From: Puniceicoccaceae bacterium K14
GTDB lineage: Bacteria; Verrucomicrobiota; Verrucomicrobiia; Opitutales; Opitutaceae
Assembly: GCA_022538095.1 (NCBI GenBank)
Contig: JAKYXN010000016.1
Coordinates: 22,703-86,702, forward strand
Direction: 5' to 3'
DNA: 64,000 bases
A program made the translations under genes and the position numbers. The notes under the pieces were generated by a model. The model worked only from the letters and a program-made list of their open reading frames with translations, was not told the DNA's origin and did not search any database. Positions 53,209-62,726 of the stretch are shown in pieces. The stretch's first letter is position 1, and every line of letters begins with the position of its first letter.

Positions 53209-53552
53209 CACTTTTTTTCGTTGCGCGCTATTTGTTTTGCTTTTTTCAGAATACAAATTTTTCGCATTATCTCTACGGCTGGGTGGGAGGATTTAACCAG
53301 AGAGAAATGTTTATTCACTAACTCCTCTGACTGCTCGATTACGGCAGGTGAAAATTGATCTAGATTGATTGCCTCTTCCTCTTCTTCTTCTCCTGAAATT
53401 TCAACCTTGGGTATACCCCACATTTGCAAAATATCAATGTGTCTGGTCGTCAATTCGAGCCCTTTGGTAAAGAGGATTTGCCCATCTAGATTACATACAT
53501 CGGAGGCTAGTATCATTCCTTCTTCTAAGTCATTTGGAGGCTTAAGCGGCAT
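53208..53552 (-). CDS. Small protein with N-terminal domain found in HD-GYP/HDOD partners
   Basis: The 114-residue protein starts LEEGMILASDVCNLDGQILFTKGLELTTRHIDILQMWGI. This is a pattern common at the front of HD-GYP and HDOD signalling proteins (beta-strand, GMxLAxDV, then a helix ending in WGI). It is followed by a run of Glu and a basic tail. It is translationally coupled to the HDOD gene, so it is probably that protein's separate regulatory partner. Confidence 0.75.
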   Translation of the reverse strand: MPLKPPNDLEEGMILASDVCNLDGQILFTKGLELTTRHIDILQMWGIPKVEISGEEEEEEAINLDQFSPAVIEQSEELVNKHFSLVKSSHPAVEIMRKICILKKAKQIARNEKK

Positions 53553-53776
53553 AGTTGTGTTCAGTGTTTAATGTGCGATAAATACGTGGAATGCTCTAGG
53601 TCGCGACTGGTCGAATTGTATTTCTCAGTTTCACGATGGTATATTAGTAGAAACATTAGAGAGTCATTTCAAGTAATGACTCAGTACCTTCTATAAAAAA
53701 GACGTAAAGAACGTGGACGCTTTACTGTTATTATGGCAAAGTGTGTATAGGGATTGGATACGTCCCCTAGGAATAT

Positions 53777-55654
53777 CTAGATTGGCATTCGATTTTTCCA
53801 ATATTTCCTCGGAAGGAATGCGAGCGCTATAGCGAATAGCTGTAGCGAGGCAAATCCGACAAAATACCAAAATGACTTACCGATTTCCTGAGTTTCAATA
53901 ACTCGGATACCAATAATAGACCAGACTGCGATAATAGTGCCAAATATAGATGCGACAACGTATCCACGGGCAGCTATTTGCTTGTCGAGGTAAGCAAGTA
54001 AGACGCTGGTATTGTAACATAGAAGTATAAGTTTACCGTTTTCTTCCGGAGTCCATTGCCAATACAGCCCTGTTGCCACGTCTGAAAGGATACAGGTGCA
54101 GATGATTCCTACGATTCCGCTTATTGTAGCTAGGCATAAGGAATAGAACGACATGAGCATGAGTCGAATATAGGGCCCCTGATTTAAGCTAACGCGTAGC
54201 GCTTTGAGGATGGATAATCCTGCCGAAAGAATTCCCGCTAGTATTGTTGCCGCATAGCTGATTGTATTGGCTCCGCTGTTAAGCAACTGCCAATGGTTGC
54301 TTAGAGCGATTGGGCTGATTTTCATGTACAGGCTATAGTCTTGTCGCGATAGGTCTGAGGCCGTGATGAGAGATACGAGCCCTATGATTGCCACTACGTT
54401 AATCCCAGCGATTGTTTTGAATCGAAAAGATAAGGCTGTGCCGATTAGGGCCGAAGTCCAGCCAACGAAAAGAGTTGTGTAATAGAATTGCTCGCTAGCG
54501 TATCCATCAATCGAATGATTTTGGGCGAACAGCGATATAGAGTGTAGTGCAAATGTGGCTATTACTGTAACGTAAACCGCAGGCTTTAGGAAAATTCGCT
54601 TTTTATTGCTCGCTAAAGTAGCTAATGCTAGCGTTAGGATGTACCCTGCAATGCTCGTTTTGATCGGGAGCAATTTGTTTATAAATTGTTGAATCTTTGC
54701 TGTTTGAACTTCGCTGGGTGCGGTTGCTTTAATGAGTAATTGAAGTTCTGCCAATTGTTGATTGAATTTCGCAGAGTCTTTTTCGTTGTACGCGTCCAAC
54801 AATCTAGCGAAATTTTGAGAAATAATACCTGGTCTAGCGTCATTGATAATATCTTTTAGTAGCTTTCCCATGCTATCCCACTGTGTGTGGTGGTGAGTTT
54901 CAGATGGGATTGGGAGGAAATAGGAACCGTATTCGAAATTTTGATAATCGATCCCTATTTGAGACATCTTCTCGTAAGCGTCATGGTCATAATCCTCTTC
55001 GAATCTGTTTTGCCCAAATGCTTTCATGCCTTGGGGCACGAACTCCTGGAGTTTACTGATTTCTGCTTCGAAGCTACCCGAGCCTTGGTAGCGAAGTGTC
55101 TGGCTAATTCGAGTGAATGATTGGATGTCTTGGGATAAATCAATTACTGCATTTTGGTAGTTCGTACGTTTTTTGCTTTCGGTCTTCATTGCCACTCTGG
55201 CCTGAGTCGCAAGGTATTCAATGTGTGGGTCCAGTTCTTTGAATGAAGCAAAATAGATTGCGCCGCCGAAGCCGAAAAAGCGCTGAGTTGAATCTAAAAC
55301 GCTCGTGTCTTTATTAACTGTTGGCAAATCGAGCTCTCGCAAAATCTCTTCGTTGTTAATACTGAAAAGTGAAATCGTTTTAGCGTGTTCGGGACGCATG
55401 AGGACGTCGGCGAACCATTGTATTGGGTCTATCGTTTTTCCGTCATTGGATTTAATACGCGTTTTCTCGTGGATCGAGAAGAGGGCTTTGCGCGCAATTG
55501 TATCAAAGGACTCAATTTCTTCGCCACGCATCGCGGGTAGCTTACCAAAAGCGTTTAGATCGAATTCGGATTTGTGGGTTTGTTGCGTAAAGTTGAAAAC
55601 AGCTAAGGCGGTTAACGCAAGAAGACAGATTGCAGCTGGTAGGACTTGTTTCAT
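53777..55654 (-). CDS. ccsA: CcsA-like cytochrome c biogenesis membrane protein, divergent
   Basis: The 625-residue protein has an N-terminal helix, a large extracytoplasmic domain (about 30-330) and a C-terminal multi-helix part resembling CcsA/ResC of System II haem export. The WWD-like segment is YWQWTPEENGKLILL (531-545), where Asp of WDP is Thr. The helix that normally carries WLxxH reads NHWQLLN (453-459), with Asn at the His position. The His after the WWD motif is also not seen. His371 (ALHSISL) is kept. Haem handling may be altered or degenerate. It overlaps the ResB-like gene by four bases. Confidence 0.8.
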   Translation of the reverse strand: MKQVLPAAICLLALTALAVFNFTQQTHKSEFDLNAFGKLPAMRGEEIESFDTIARKALFSIHEKTRIKSNDGKTIDPIQWFADVLMRPEHAKTISLFSINNEEILRELDLPTVNKDTSVLDSTQRFFGFGGAIYFASFKELDPHIEYLATQARVAMKTESKKRTNYQNAVIDLSQDIQSFTRISQTLRYQGSGSFEAEISKLQEFVPQGMKAFGQNRFEEDYDHDAYEKMSQIGIDYQNFEYGSYFLPIPSETHHHTQWDSMGKLLKDIINDARPGIISQNFARLLDAYNEKDSAKFNQQLAELQLLIKATAPSEVQTAKIQQFINKLLPIKTSIAGYILTLALATLASNKKRIFLKPAVYVTVIATFALHSISLFAQNHSIDGYASEQFYYTTLFVGWTSALIGTALSFRFKTIAGINVVAIIGLVSLITASDLSRQDYSLYMKISPIALSNHWQLLNSGANTISYAATILAGILSAGLSILKALRVSLNQGPYIRLMLMSFYSLCLATISGIVGIICTCILSDVATGLYWQWTPEENGKLILLCYNTSVLLAYLDKQIAARGYVVASIFGTIIAVWSIIGIRVIETQEIGKSFWYFVGFASLQLFAIALAFLPRKYWKNRMPI

Positions 55655-56772
55655 GTCTTGGTTTTAAAGCGGTTGATAATGTGGCTGCCCAAATACAGGA
55701 TGCATCCACAGGAGCCTATTGCGAGAGCCCAGTAAAGTAGTGCTTTTGCAGGGTTCCTGATGACCGATATTTTAAGGGTATCGATTTCTTGGTTTCCTAT
55801 ATGAAAACTTAGGCCTTCGTAAAAATACGGTTGTTCAGGTTTTAAAAGTACGCTTTGAGTGGTAGATCCGTTACTCAAGATAAGTGATGCGCTGCGTGTT
55901 TTATCTGTCGATCCAGCGAAGGGGACCTGTTGATCTACTAGTTCCAGGTTAAACGAGTGATAATAACGTTTAGGGCGAAGTTCTAATGAGTAGAGCCTCC
56001 CTTTGTAATTGAAAGTTTGTTCGTCCCAGTTGGAGCGTACTAGCCAACTGCCTATGGCTCCTTCGTCGTTAAAAAGCGTTATAAGAGCGGAGGGTTTGTT
56101 CGACTCGTTAGATTGGGTTGCTTCACGAATTGGATTTATGGATACGCCTTTGCCGAAACCTTGGTTTGCAAATAAACTGATGTCGCTGTTTCCTTGTGAT
56201 TGCTCTTCAATCAATGAATTCGGAGCATATTGATTTATGCTCACGTAGAAGGGAAGGTCGGGGTGGCGAATTGTTTGCAGTCGTCGAAGCATTATATCAT
56301 GTATTGCATAGACACGATCTTTCTCAGCGTCATTGACGTCTTTAATTGCTAGTTCGAATTTGTCTGAGGATTCAGTGTATTCTACTTGTTTGCCTTGCCG
56401 CAAATTGATCGTCGAACTATAGCGATTTCGGTGGGAGAAAAAGTCGCCTACAATTAAAATGATTACTGAAAGATAAATGAGGCATAACCCGATTGATAAA
56501 CCATTTCGTTTGATTTTGAAAAATATTGCACAAAGGAGATTTATCACCAGCACGGCTGCAATCAAGTATCCTCCAGGAAAATACGGAATGGTTAGATCTA
56601 CACCGTTTGGGCTCCAGTAGAGGAAGGTGTTGTAAGCAAATTCTTCGGCCGCTCCCTTGGGGCCGTTTTCGATTTGGGCGATACTCATTAAGAGTAGTAG
56701 GATCGCTGCTGCAAAGAAACAAGCGATTGTGACTTTTGAAGAACCCAAAATTTTGGCGTATCGCTTAATCAT
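55651..56772 (-). CDS. resB: ResB-like cytochrome c biogenesis protein
   Basis: The 373-residue protein has N-terminal hydrophobic helices (about 14-32, 67-83 and 90-108), a periplasmic domain and a C-terminal helix (about 345-363), the layout of ResB/Ccs1. That protein works with CcsA in System II to attach haem to apocytochromes. The stretch GLCLIYLSVIILIVGDFFSHRNR is typical. The four-base overlap with the CcsA-like gene confirms the pair. The window's small cytochrome c is one possible client. Confidence 0.82.
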   Translation of the reverse strand: MIKRYAKILGSSKVTIACFFAAAILLLLMSIAQIENGPKGAAEEFAYNTFLYWSPNGVDLTIPYFPGGYLIAAVLVINLLCAIFFKIKRNGLSIGLCLIYLSVIILIVGDFFSHRNRYSSTINLRQGKQVEYTESSDKFELAIKDVNDAEKDRVYAIHDIMLRRLQTIRHPDLPFYVSINQYAPNSLIEEQSQGNSDISLFANQGFGKGVSINPIREATQSNESNKPSALITLFNDEGAIGSWLVRSNWDEQTFNYKGRLYSLELRPKRYYHSFNLELVDQQVPFAGSTDKTRSASLILSNGSTTQSVLLKPEQPYFYEGLSFHIGNQEIDTLKISVIRNPAKALLYWALAIGSCGCILYLGSHIINRFKTKT

Positions 56773-56775
56773 TTG

Positions 56776-57843
56776 CTATTGAGTTGTCGCGATCTGTGCC
56801 GAATTGATTGATACTACTTTTAGAATGTCCAAAAAATTTCTCCTTTGTGTTTCTAGCAGAAGAGCATCGCCCCTGAGTTTAAAGTAATAAATATGTTCGC
56901 CCTTATTGACAACTGCGATGAACATTCTCTCATTGCCAGCTTCCTGTTCGGAGGCGGATTCCGCCTTGAGATCATAGGTTTTGAATGAGTATTTATCGGT
57001 GTTAATTGTGCGGGCCCGTTGTTCAAACCTTTGTTTTGTCCATGGCTCGAGTCTCAGTTGTCTGCGCCAGCGGTTTATGTTGGAGTATAAGTTACTTTCG
57101 GAGTTGTGGAACCGAGTTATTGAGAAATCAGCAGGTTGAATTCCAATTCGTTCGATTTTAAATGAGGCAATGCGGAGGGGGCCAGTTTCGTCTGCGACCC
57201 AGCCTTCAGGTGGGGGAAAGTCTACAGTCTCTTTATAGTCGGCGAAATCGTTGGTTTCTTTTTTCTCTGAAGACCTAGTCACTTGGATACTTTCGAGCAT
57301 CGAGTAGAAACGTGCGCTTTCTGCTTCCACTGCATTTGACTCTCCGCGCAGGGTGAAATACCAGACTCGGTTTTCTTGAATAAATGCGACTGATTTTGCG
57401 GTTAAACTAGCGTCTCGATTGGTCAGCTGAATTTTAGATGCTGGTAGTGAGGCGTACTCTTCAATTTCGGTAAGTTCGCTAATCTGCTGTTGGTTTGGAG
57501 TTGAGAGGCCTATTTGACGAGCGAGGAGCTTCGCATTCTGAACGAAACTTGCAGCTGCTCCTGGCAGAGCGGAGATTGAAATGAAAACTCGGCCTTGTTC
57601 GTTCAAAGATCGATAACGATTTTTGCTCAAGGCAGTGGGTTGAAGTGACTCCCATTCTATTGGAGCGGCCCAGGCTAGTTCCGAATGGGTGTTAGCGAAA
57701 TTCCTATCAGAATCTTCGCTAAGGAAATAGGAATTAGACTCTTTGGGTGCGTCGTATACACTGATTTGCTCTTTGCTGCAGTTGCAGAGGAATGTGGCGA
57801 GCAAGATCCAGGCAAGGACGGCTTTGGGGAGAGGAATTGTCAT
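56776..57843 (-). CDS. Lipoprotein with two related domains, function unknown
   Basis: The 355-residue protein has a hydrophobic leader ending in LCNC (lipobox-like). Two similar halves follow. Each contains a W-x-P-type opening (WAAPIEWESLQ and VDFPPPEGW), a region of strands, and near the second end NRWRRQLRLEPW then FKLRGDALLLE. Such tandem-domain proteins occur near ResB/CcsA in this group. The role is unknown; it may be an envelope protein associated with cytochrome maturation. It lies 3 bases upstream of the ResB-like gene. Confidence 0.75.
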   Translation of the reverse strand: MTIPLPKAVLAWILLATFLCNCSKEQISVYDAPKESNSYFLSEDSDRNFANTHSELAWAAPIEWESLQPTALSKNRYRSLNEQGRVFISISALPGAAASFVQNAKLLARQIGLSTPNQQQISELTEIEEYASLPASKIQLTNRDASLTAKSVAFIQENRVWYFTLRGESNAVEAESARFYSMLESIQVTRSSEKKETNDFADYKETVDFPPPEGWVADETGPLRIASFKIERIGIQPADFSITRFHNSESNLYSNINRWRRQLRLEPWTKQRFEQRARTINTDKYSFKTYDLKAESASEQEAGNERMFIAVVNKGEHIYYFKLRGDALLLETQRRNFLDILKVVSINSAQIATTQ

Positions 57844-57986
57844 CGAATGGCTAGAATAAAAGAGTTCGAATGATGAAGATCAAGGCGCAGTTTTGGGTAT
57901 TTCGCGCTAGTGTAAGAATAATTGGGTCTTTTCAGTCGAGAGGAAGCATTGCCAAGGGGCGGAAACTCTCTCTAGCATAGCGAATA

Positions 57987-59168
57987 ATGGTAAAGAAAGA
58001 GTCATCCCTCGATCGTGTCCTTGGACGTATTGATAATCTAGACACGATCAACCTGACAAACCTCGTAAAAAAGCTCGCTAGAGAGCGTTCTTTGTTGGAG
58101 ACGGTCTTCAACACGGCTTTGGAGGGAATATTGGTGATTGATGATGATGGGTGCGTGGAATTTGCAAATTCTGCTGGGATGCGGTTAATCGGTCTTAAGG
58201 AAGCGGATGTGGGCGAAGCGACGTTGTGGCGATTGGTACCAGGCTTGCGTGATTCGTTAGGCGCGGGCGGCGAGGAAGTGTTGAAAAATTCTATGAGTTC
58301 GCGGGAAATTGAGCTCACTTATCCCGAGCGTCGGTTTGTGCGATTGTACATAATGCCCATTGAGCATGAGGAAGGGGCAGGAGCGGGAGTGGATATTCGT
58401 CGGTACGTCGTTATATTGAGTGATATTACTGCAGAGAAGATTTCTAGAGAAGAAATTATCGAATCCGAGAAAGTTGCTTCGGTGCTTTTGTTGGCGGCTG
58501 GCGTGGCTCATGAATTGGGCAATCCATTAAACTCACTGACTATCCATCTCCAGTTAATTGAGAGGCAATTGAAGAAATTGGAAACAAGCGTCCAGTCTGA
58601 CCGTCTTGAATCCTCCGTCGCTGTCTGTCGGGAAGAAGTGGATCGATTGGATGGGATTATTAAGAACTTTCTAGAGGCTGTGCGCCCGCAAGAGCCTGAC
58701 TTTCAGATTCTCAATTTTCATGAGGTATTGCGTCGGGTTTTGGAGTTCCAAAAGTCAGAGTTAAGCAATCGCGGGATAAATGTTGAAGTGGATGTGTGCG
58801 CAGAGCCGACAATTATCAGTGGCGACAAGAATCTCTTGAAGCAGGTTTTCTTTAATGTGGTGAAGAATGCGATGGAGGCGATGCAGCCAGGCGGGACGCT
58901 CAGTATTAAGACGCGGGCGGACGACGAACTGTTTTACATGCAAATTGCAGATTCTGGGTCAGGTATTGATCAGGAAAATCTCTCAAAGGTCTTTCAGCCG
59001 TACCACACAACTAAGAAGGAGGGCTCTGGGCTTGGTCTAATGATTGTGCAGCGAATTATGAGAGACCATGGGGGACAGATTGGCATAGATAGCAGGCAAG
59101 GAGTTGGAACGGTCGTAACACTTGAATTCCCTAAGCAAGCTAGGAAATTCCGGATGATCGAGTCCTGA
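57987..59168 (+). CDS. Cytosolic PAS sensor histidine kinase (NtrB-like)
   Basis: The 393-residue kinase has a PAS domain (about 38-150), HisKA with phosphoacceptor His in GVAHELGNPLNSL (about 176), and a HATPase_c domain with VFFNVVKNAMEAM, DSGSGID and GSGLGLMIVQRI. It has no transmembrane helix, as in NtrB. It lies 66 bases upstream of a sigma54-dependent response regulator, forming an NtrB/NtrC-like pair. Its signal is not deducible. Confidence 0.92.
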   Translation: MVKKESSLDRVLGRIDNLDTINLTNLVKKLARERSLLETVFNTALEGILVIDDDGCVEFANSAGMRLIGLKEADVGEATLWRLVPGLRDSLGAGGEEVLKNSMSSREIELTYPERRFVRLYIMPIEHEEGAGAGVDIRRYVVILSDITAEKISREEIIESEKVASVLLLAAGVAHELGNPLNSLTIHLQLIERQLKKLETSVQSDRLESSVAVCREEVDRLDGIIKNFLEAVRPQEPDFQILNFHEVLRRVLEFQKSELSNRGINVEVDVCAEPTIISGDKNLLKQVFFNVVKNAMEAMQPGGTLSIKTRADDELFYMQIADSGSGIDQENLSKVFQPYHTTKKEGSGLGLMIVQRIMRDHGGQIGIDSRQGVGTVVTLEFPKQARKFRMIES

Positions 59169-59234
59169 ATAGTTTTTTTGTGAGACAAAATTACTCATTG
59201 ACGTCATTCCCGGGGCTGACAGGTTGGAAGAATC

Positions 59235-60605
59235 ATGGCAGCTACGATTCTGATTGTTGAAGACGAACGGCATACCCGCGAGGGCCTCGAGCAGATGCTC
59301 GAGGATCAGTACGAGGTTTATTTAGCGGAAAACGGCGAACAGGCGTTCAATTTGATGGAAGCGGAAACCTTCGATTTGGTATTGACGGATTTGCGCATGC
59401 CGGGTGTTTCGGGGTTGAAGGTGATTGATCGGGCTTTGAGCCTAAAGAACGCTCCACCTGTGATAATGATGACGGCTTACGGGAACGTGGAGTCGGCGGT
59501 GGAGGCGATGAAGCGAGGGGCGTACGATTTCATGACGAAGCCGGTTAACCTGGAGAAGCTGGAAATTCTCGTTAAGCGGGCTCTCAAATCTAAGAGTCTC
59601 GAGGTAGAGGTGAAGCATTTGCACGAGCGATTGGACGTTAAGTATAGTTTTGATGGCATCGTGGGGAATTCGACCGAACTACAAAAGGTGATCGAGCGCG
59701 TTAAGTTAGTCGCGCCGTCGCGTGCCAATGTTTTGATTAATGGGGAGACAGGAACAGGTAAGGAGCGTATTGCTCAGGCGATTCACCAGAATAGTGATCG
59801 TGCCCAGGGGCCTTTTGTGGCGGTGCATTGTGCGGCGCTGCCTTCGAATTTATTGGAGAGCGAACTATTTGGTCATGAGAGAGGCGCTTTTACCGGGGCG
59901 ACGGAGCGGCGAATCGGGCGATTTGAGTTGGCTGACCAAGGAACCCTGTTCTTGGATGAAATTGGAGAAATCAGTCTGACGACTCAGGTTAAGCTTTTGC
60001 GCTTTTTAGAGCAGCGGGAATTTGAGCGAATTGGCAGCTCGAAATCGATAAAAGTGAATACGCGTTTGGTGGCTGCAACGAATCGTGACCTGGAAGAGAT
60101 GGTGAAGGCAGGAGATTTCCGCGAAGACCTGTATTTCCGTTTAAACGTAGTGCAGATTGGAATGCCGCCATTACGTGACCGCACGGAAGATTTACCACTG
60201 CTGCTGAATCATTTCTTGGAAGAATTTGCGAAGGAGAACAATGTAGAAGCTCCTGTGTTTGAGGCGGGGGCAATGCAGTGTTTGCGAAGGTATTCTTGGC
60301 CGGGCAATATCCGCGAATTGAGAAATTTCGCGGAAAACGCAGTCGTACTCCATCGTGGTGGGCGTATTCATGATTACGATTTGGAGTCGAAGTTCCGCGG
60401 TGAAACGAAGTCCACTGATGGTTCTGGCAAGGTGATTTCGCCCTTGGATAAGGAGGAAAACGAAAAACGACTTTTGCGTGAGGCCTTGGCGGATGCGAAG
60501 GGAAATCGGACGAAAGCGGCAAATTTGTTAGGTATCAGTCGTCGAACTTTGCACCGAAAACTGCAACAATGGCCCGAGTTGGATATCGCAGATAAGAAGG
60601 GATAA
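59235..60605 (+). CDS. Sigma54-dependent response regulator (NtrC family)
   Basis: The 456-residue protein has a receiver (Asp52 in DLVLTDLRMPG). A sigma54-interaction AAA+ domain follows, with Walker A GETGTGKE and GAFTGA (in HERGAFTGATERR), the loop that contacts sigma54. A Fis-type helix-turn-helix ends the protein (KGNRTKAANLLGISRRTLHRKL). It activates sigma54 promoters from upstream enhancer sites. It is the only enhancer-binding protein in the window and therefore a candidate activator of the sigma54-like elements at 16 and 22 kb. The link is only inferred. Confidence 0.95.
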   Translation: MAATILIVEDERHTREGLEQMLEDQYEVYLAENGEQAFNLMEAETFDLVLTDLRMPGVSGLKVIDRALSLKNAPPVIMMTAYGNVESAVEAMKRGAYDFMTKPVNLEKLEILVKRALKSKSLEVEVKHLHERLDVKYSFDGIVGNSTELQKVIERVKLVAPSRANVLINGETGTGKERIAQAIHQNSDRAQGPFVAVHCAALPSNLLESELFGHERGAFTGATERRIGRFELADQGTLFLDEIGEISLTTQVKLLRFLEQREFERIGSSKSIKVNTRLVAATNRDLEEMVKAGDFREDLYFRLNVVQIGMPPLRDRTEDLPLLLNHFLEEFAKENNVEAPVFEAGAMQCLRRYSWPGNIRELRNFAENAVVLHRGGRIHDYDLESKFRGETKSTDGSGKVISPLDKEENEKRLLREALADAKGNRTKAANLLGISRRTLHRKLQQWPELDIADKKG

Positions 60606-60700
60606 CCGCAATTTTTGATCGATCACTTGCAGAATAATTTTTTTGATAATTGTTGTTGACTAAACTTTTTTGAAATGGAGAGTAGCGCTCTCTTTTTTAA

Positions 60701-60776
60701 GCGGGCGTAGCTCAGTTGGTAGAGCACTACCTTGCCAAGGTAGCTGTCGAGAGTTCGAATCTCTTCGCCCGCTCCA
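60701..60776 (+). tRNA. tRNA-Gly (anticodon GCC)
   Basis: A 7-bp acceptor stem (GCGGGCG with CGCCCGC) is seen. The D arm has GCTC-AGTTGGTA-GAGC. The anticodon arm CTACC-TTGCCAA-GGTAG has GCC at 60734-60736, and the T arm contains GTTCGAATC. A CCA end is encoded at 60774-60776. It lies after the NtrC-like gene and before the hexapeptide protein gene. Confidence 0.97.
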
Positions 60777-60783
60777 CTTTTTA

Positions 60784-60814
60784 AAAAACCTCCGAGATCT
60801 TCGGGGGTTTTTTT
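60784..60814 (+). terminator. Terminator after tRNA-Gly
   Basis: AAACCTCCGA pairs with TCGGGGGTTT around a GATCT loop (60786-60795 with 60801-60810; one G-T pair), followed by a T-run. Confidence 0.8.
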
Positions 60815-60918
60815 GTATCCAAATTTGGAGCAACCGGAATTGGGGTGTTTGGCAAAAGAATCTTTTACTAGAAACAGGGCTTGAGGGATGGAGGAATTCT
60901 GACCAAATTCGCTGCCCG

Positions 60919-61599
60919 ATGAAAGCTTCCGACTTATTTGATTTTCCTACTAGTATCCCGTTTTCCTCTTTTTTTGATGGCGGTGTTGAGCCTTGGACTT
61001 GGTTGAGTAAGATCGCTGAGGCATTGAATAGCGAGTGTTGGGAAGCGTCTGTTCCGGAGAATGTTCCTGCGGGGGTGCATATTGAAGGAAAGGTTTTCAT
61101 TCACGAGTCGGTTAAGCTACCAGCTTACTGCGTTATTCAAGGACCCGCGTGGATTGGAGAGGGAGTAGAAATCCGTCCAGGAGCTTATATACGTGGCAAG
61201 GTAATTATCGGGGCAGGGTCCGTGGTTGGAAATTCATGCGAGTATAAGAATTGCTTGCTCATGGAGAAAACGCAGACGCCACATTTTTCTTATATCGGTG
61301 ATTCGATTCTGGGCAATGGAGCTCACTTGGGGGCAGGGGTGATATTGTCGAACCTTCGCTTGGATCAAAAAGAGGTTAAGGCATTGGTAAATGGGCTTCG
61401 CGTGGGTACAGGTTTGAGGAAATTTGGGGCTCTATTTGGCGATGCTGCTGAAGCGGGTTGTAATTCGGTGCTCAATCCAGGCTCTATTTTGGGGCGTCGC
61501 GCTTTGCTTGGCCCTTTGAGTTGTTTCACGGGAACGTTAGGTGCGGACGAAATCTACCTCGAAAAATCCGAAGCATTTCGACAGGCCCGCATGGATTAA
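60919..61599 (+). CDS. Left-handed beta-helix (hexapeptide) protein, GlmU C-terminal-like
   Basis: The frame continues upstream through the tRNA to 60670, but ATG 60919 is the real start (226 residues). Hexapeptide-repeat turns are visible from about residue 60 (VFIHESV..., IGEGVEIRPGAYIRGKVIIGAG, ILGNGAHLGAGVILSNL, NPGSILGRRALLGP), building a left-handed beta-helix like acyltransferases and the C-terminal half of GlmU. There is no N-terminal nucleotidyltransferase domain. The family sometimes acts in UDP-sugar metabolism; substrate unknown. It is upstream of trpS on the same strand. Confidence 0.85.
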   Translation: MKASDLFDFPTSIPFSSFFDGGVEPWTWLSKIAEALNSECWEASVPENVPAGVHIEGKVFIHESVKLPAYCVIQGPAWIGEGVEIRPGAYIRGKVIIGAGSVVGNSCEYKNCLLMEKTQTPHFSYIGDSILGNGAHLGAGVILSNLRLDQKEVKALVNGLRVGTGLRKFGALFGDAAEAGCNSVLNPGSILGRRALLGPLSCFTGTLGADEIYLEKSEAFRQARMD

Positions 61600-61677
61600 G
61601 CAAGTTTCACTTGAATCGCTTGTAATACGAATCTAGATCCAGCGTCTTTCAATCAAATCCCCACTAGACTTTCACAA

Positions 61678-62643
61678 ATGAGAATTTTATCAGGCATACA
61701 ACCATCGGGCATCTTGCACGCGGGCAATTACTTCGGGATGATGAAGCCATCCATCGAATTGCAGGACAAGGGCGAGGCGTTATATTTTATAGCGGATTAT
61801 CACTCTATGACTTCGTTATTTGACGCAGAGCAACGGCGAGAAAATACGCGCCGCGTTGCCTTGGATTTTTTGGCCTGCGGATTAGATCCTGAAAAGGCGA
61901 TATTCTTTAAGCAATCGGATGTGCCTGAGCATGTGGAATTATCTTGGATGCTCTCTACTCTGTGCCCTATGGGATTACTCGAACGTTGTCACAGTTTTAA
62001 GGACAAAACAGCTCGTGGACTGACAGCGAATCATGGCTTGTTTGCATATCCCGTTTTGATGGCGGCCGACATATTGATTTACGACGCTGAAGTCGTACCC
62101 GTCGGAAAAGATCAAAAGCAGCACGTGGAAGTTACTCGCGATCTGGCCCAAAAATTTAACCAGGCTTACGGAGAAACATTTGTGATACCAGACGCGCAAA
62201 TTCGCGAGGATGCCGCCACTGTACCTGGAATCGATGGGCAGAAAATGAGTAAGAGTTATGACAATACGATCGACATTTTTGGAGCTGAGAAAGCGATCAA
62301 AAAACGTATCATGAGCATCGTGATGGATAGTCGTACTATGGAAGAACCTAAGCCTGATGCGGGTGAAAATAATGCGATGCATATCCTCAAGTACGTTGCA
62401 GACGAAGCAACTTACAATGATGTCCTAGAAAAACTAAAGGCTGGGGGATTTGGTTATGGTCATTTGAAAAAGGCTTTATTTGAAAATTACTGGGAATTTT
62501 TTGCGGAAGCCAGAAAGCGTCGTGAAGAGTTGGAGAACAATTTGGATTTTGTAAATGAAGTGCTGCGAAAGGGAGCTGAAAAAGCTCGTTCGATAGCCTC
62601 AGTGGTTAATAAGCGGGCTCGATCTGCTTGTGGCTTGGATTAA
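61678..62643 (+). CDS. trpS: Tryptophanyl-tRNA synthetase
   Basis: TrpS charges tRNA-Trp. The 321-residue class I synthetase has the HIGH-equivalent GIQPSGILHAGNYFG (residues 6-20) and KMSKS (189-193), with normal bacterial length. The gene follows the hexapeptide protein after 78 bases and is upstream of cheB. Confidence 0.97.
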   Translation: MRILSGIQPSGILHAGNYFGMMKPSIELQDKGEALYFIADYHSMTSLFDAEQRRENTRRVALDFLACGLDPEKAIFFKQSDVPEHVELSWMLSTLCPMGLLERCHSFKDKTARGLTANHGLFAYPVLMAADILIYDAEVVPVGKDQKQHVEVTRDLAQKFNQAYGETFVIPDAQIREDAATVPGIDGQKMSKSYDNTIDIFGAEKAIKKRIMSIVMDSRTMEEPKPDAGENNAMHILKYVADEATYNDVLEKLKAGGFGYGHLKKALFENYWEFFAEARKRREELENNLDFVNEVLRKGAEKARSIASVVNKRARSACGLD

Positions 62644-62726
62644 ATTCCTTATTTTGGACTGTAATATCTGTAGATCATGCAAGGTCTGCCGATTAATAGG
62701 GGGTCAAGTTCCAGCTTACGACCGCT

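Noticed and set aside
60670..60918. Longer N-terminus of the hexapeptide protein
   Set aside because: The extension runs through tRNA-Gly and its terminator; ATG 60919 gives a normal protein.
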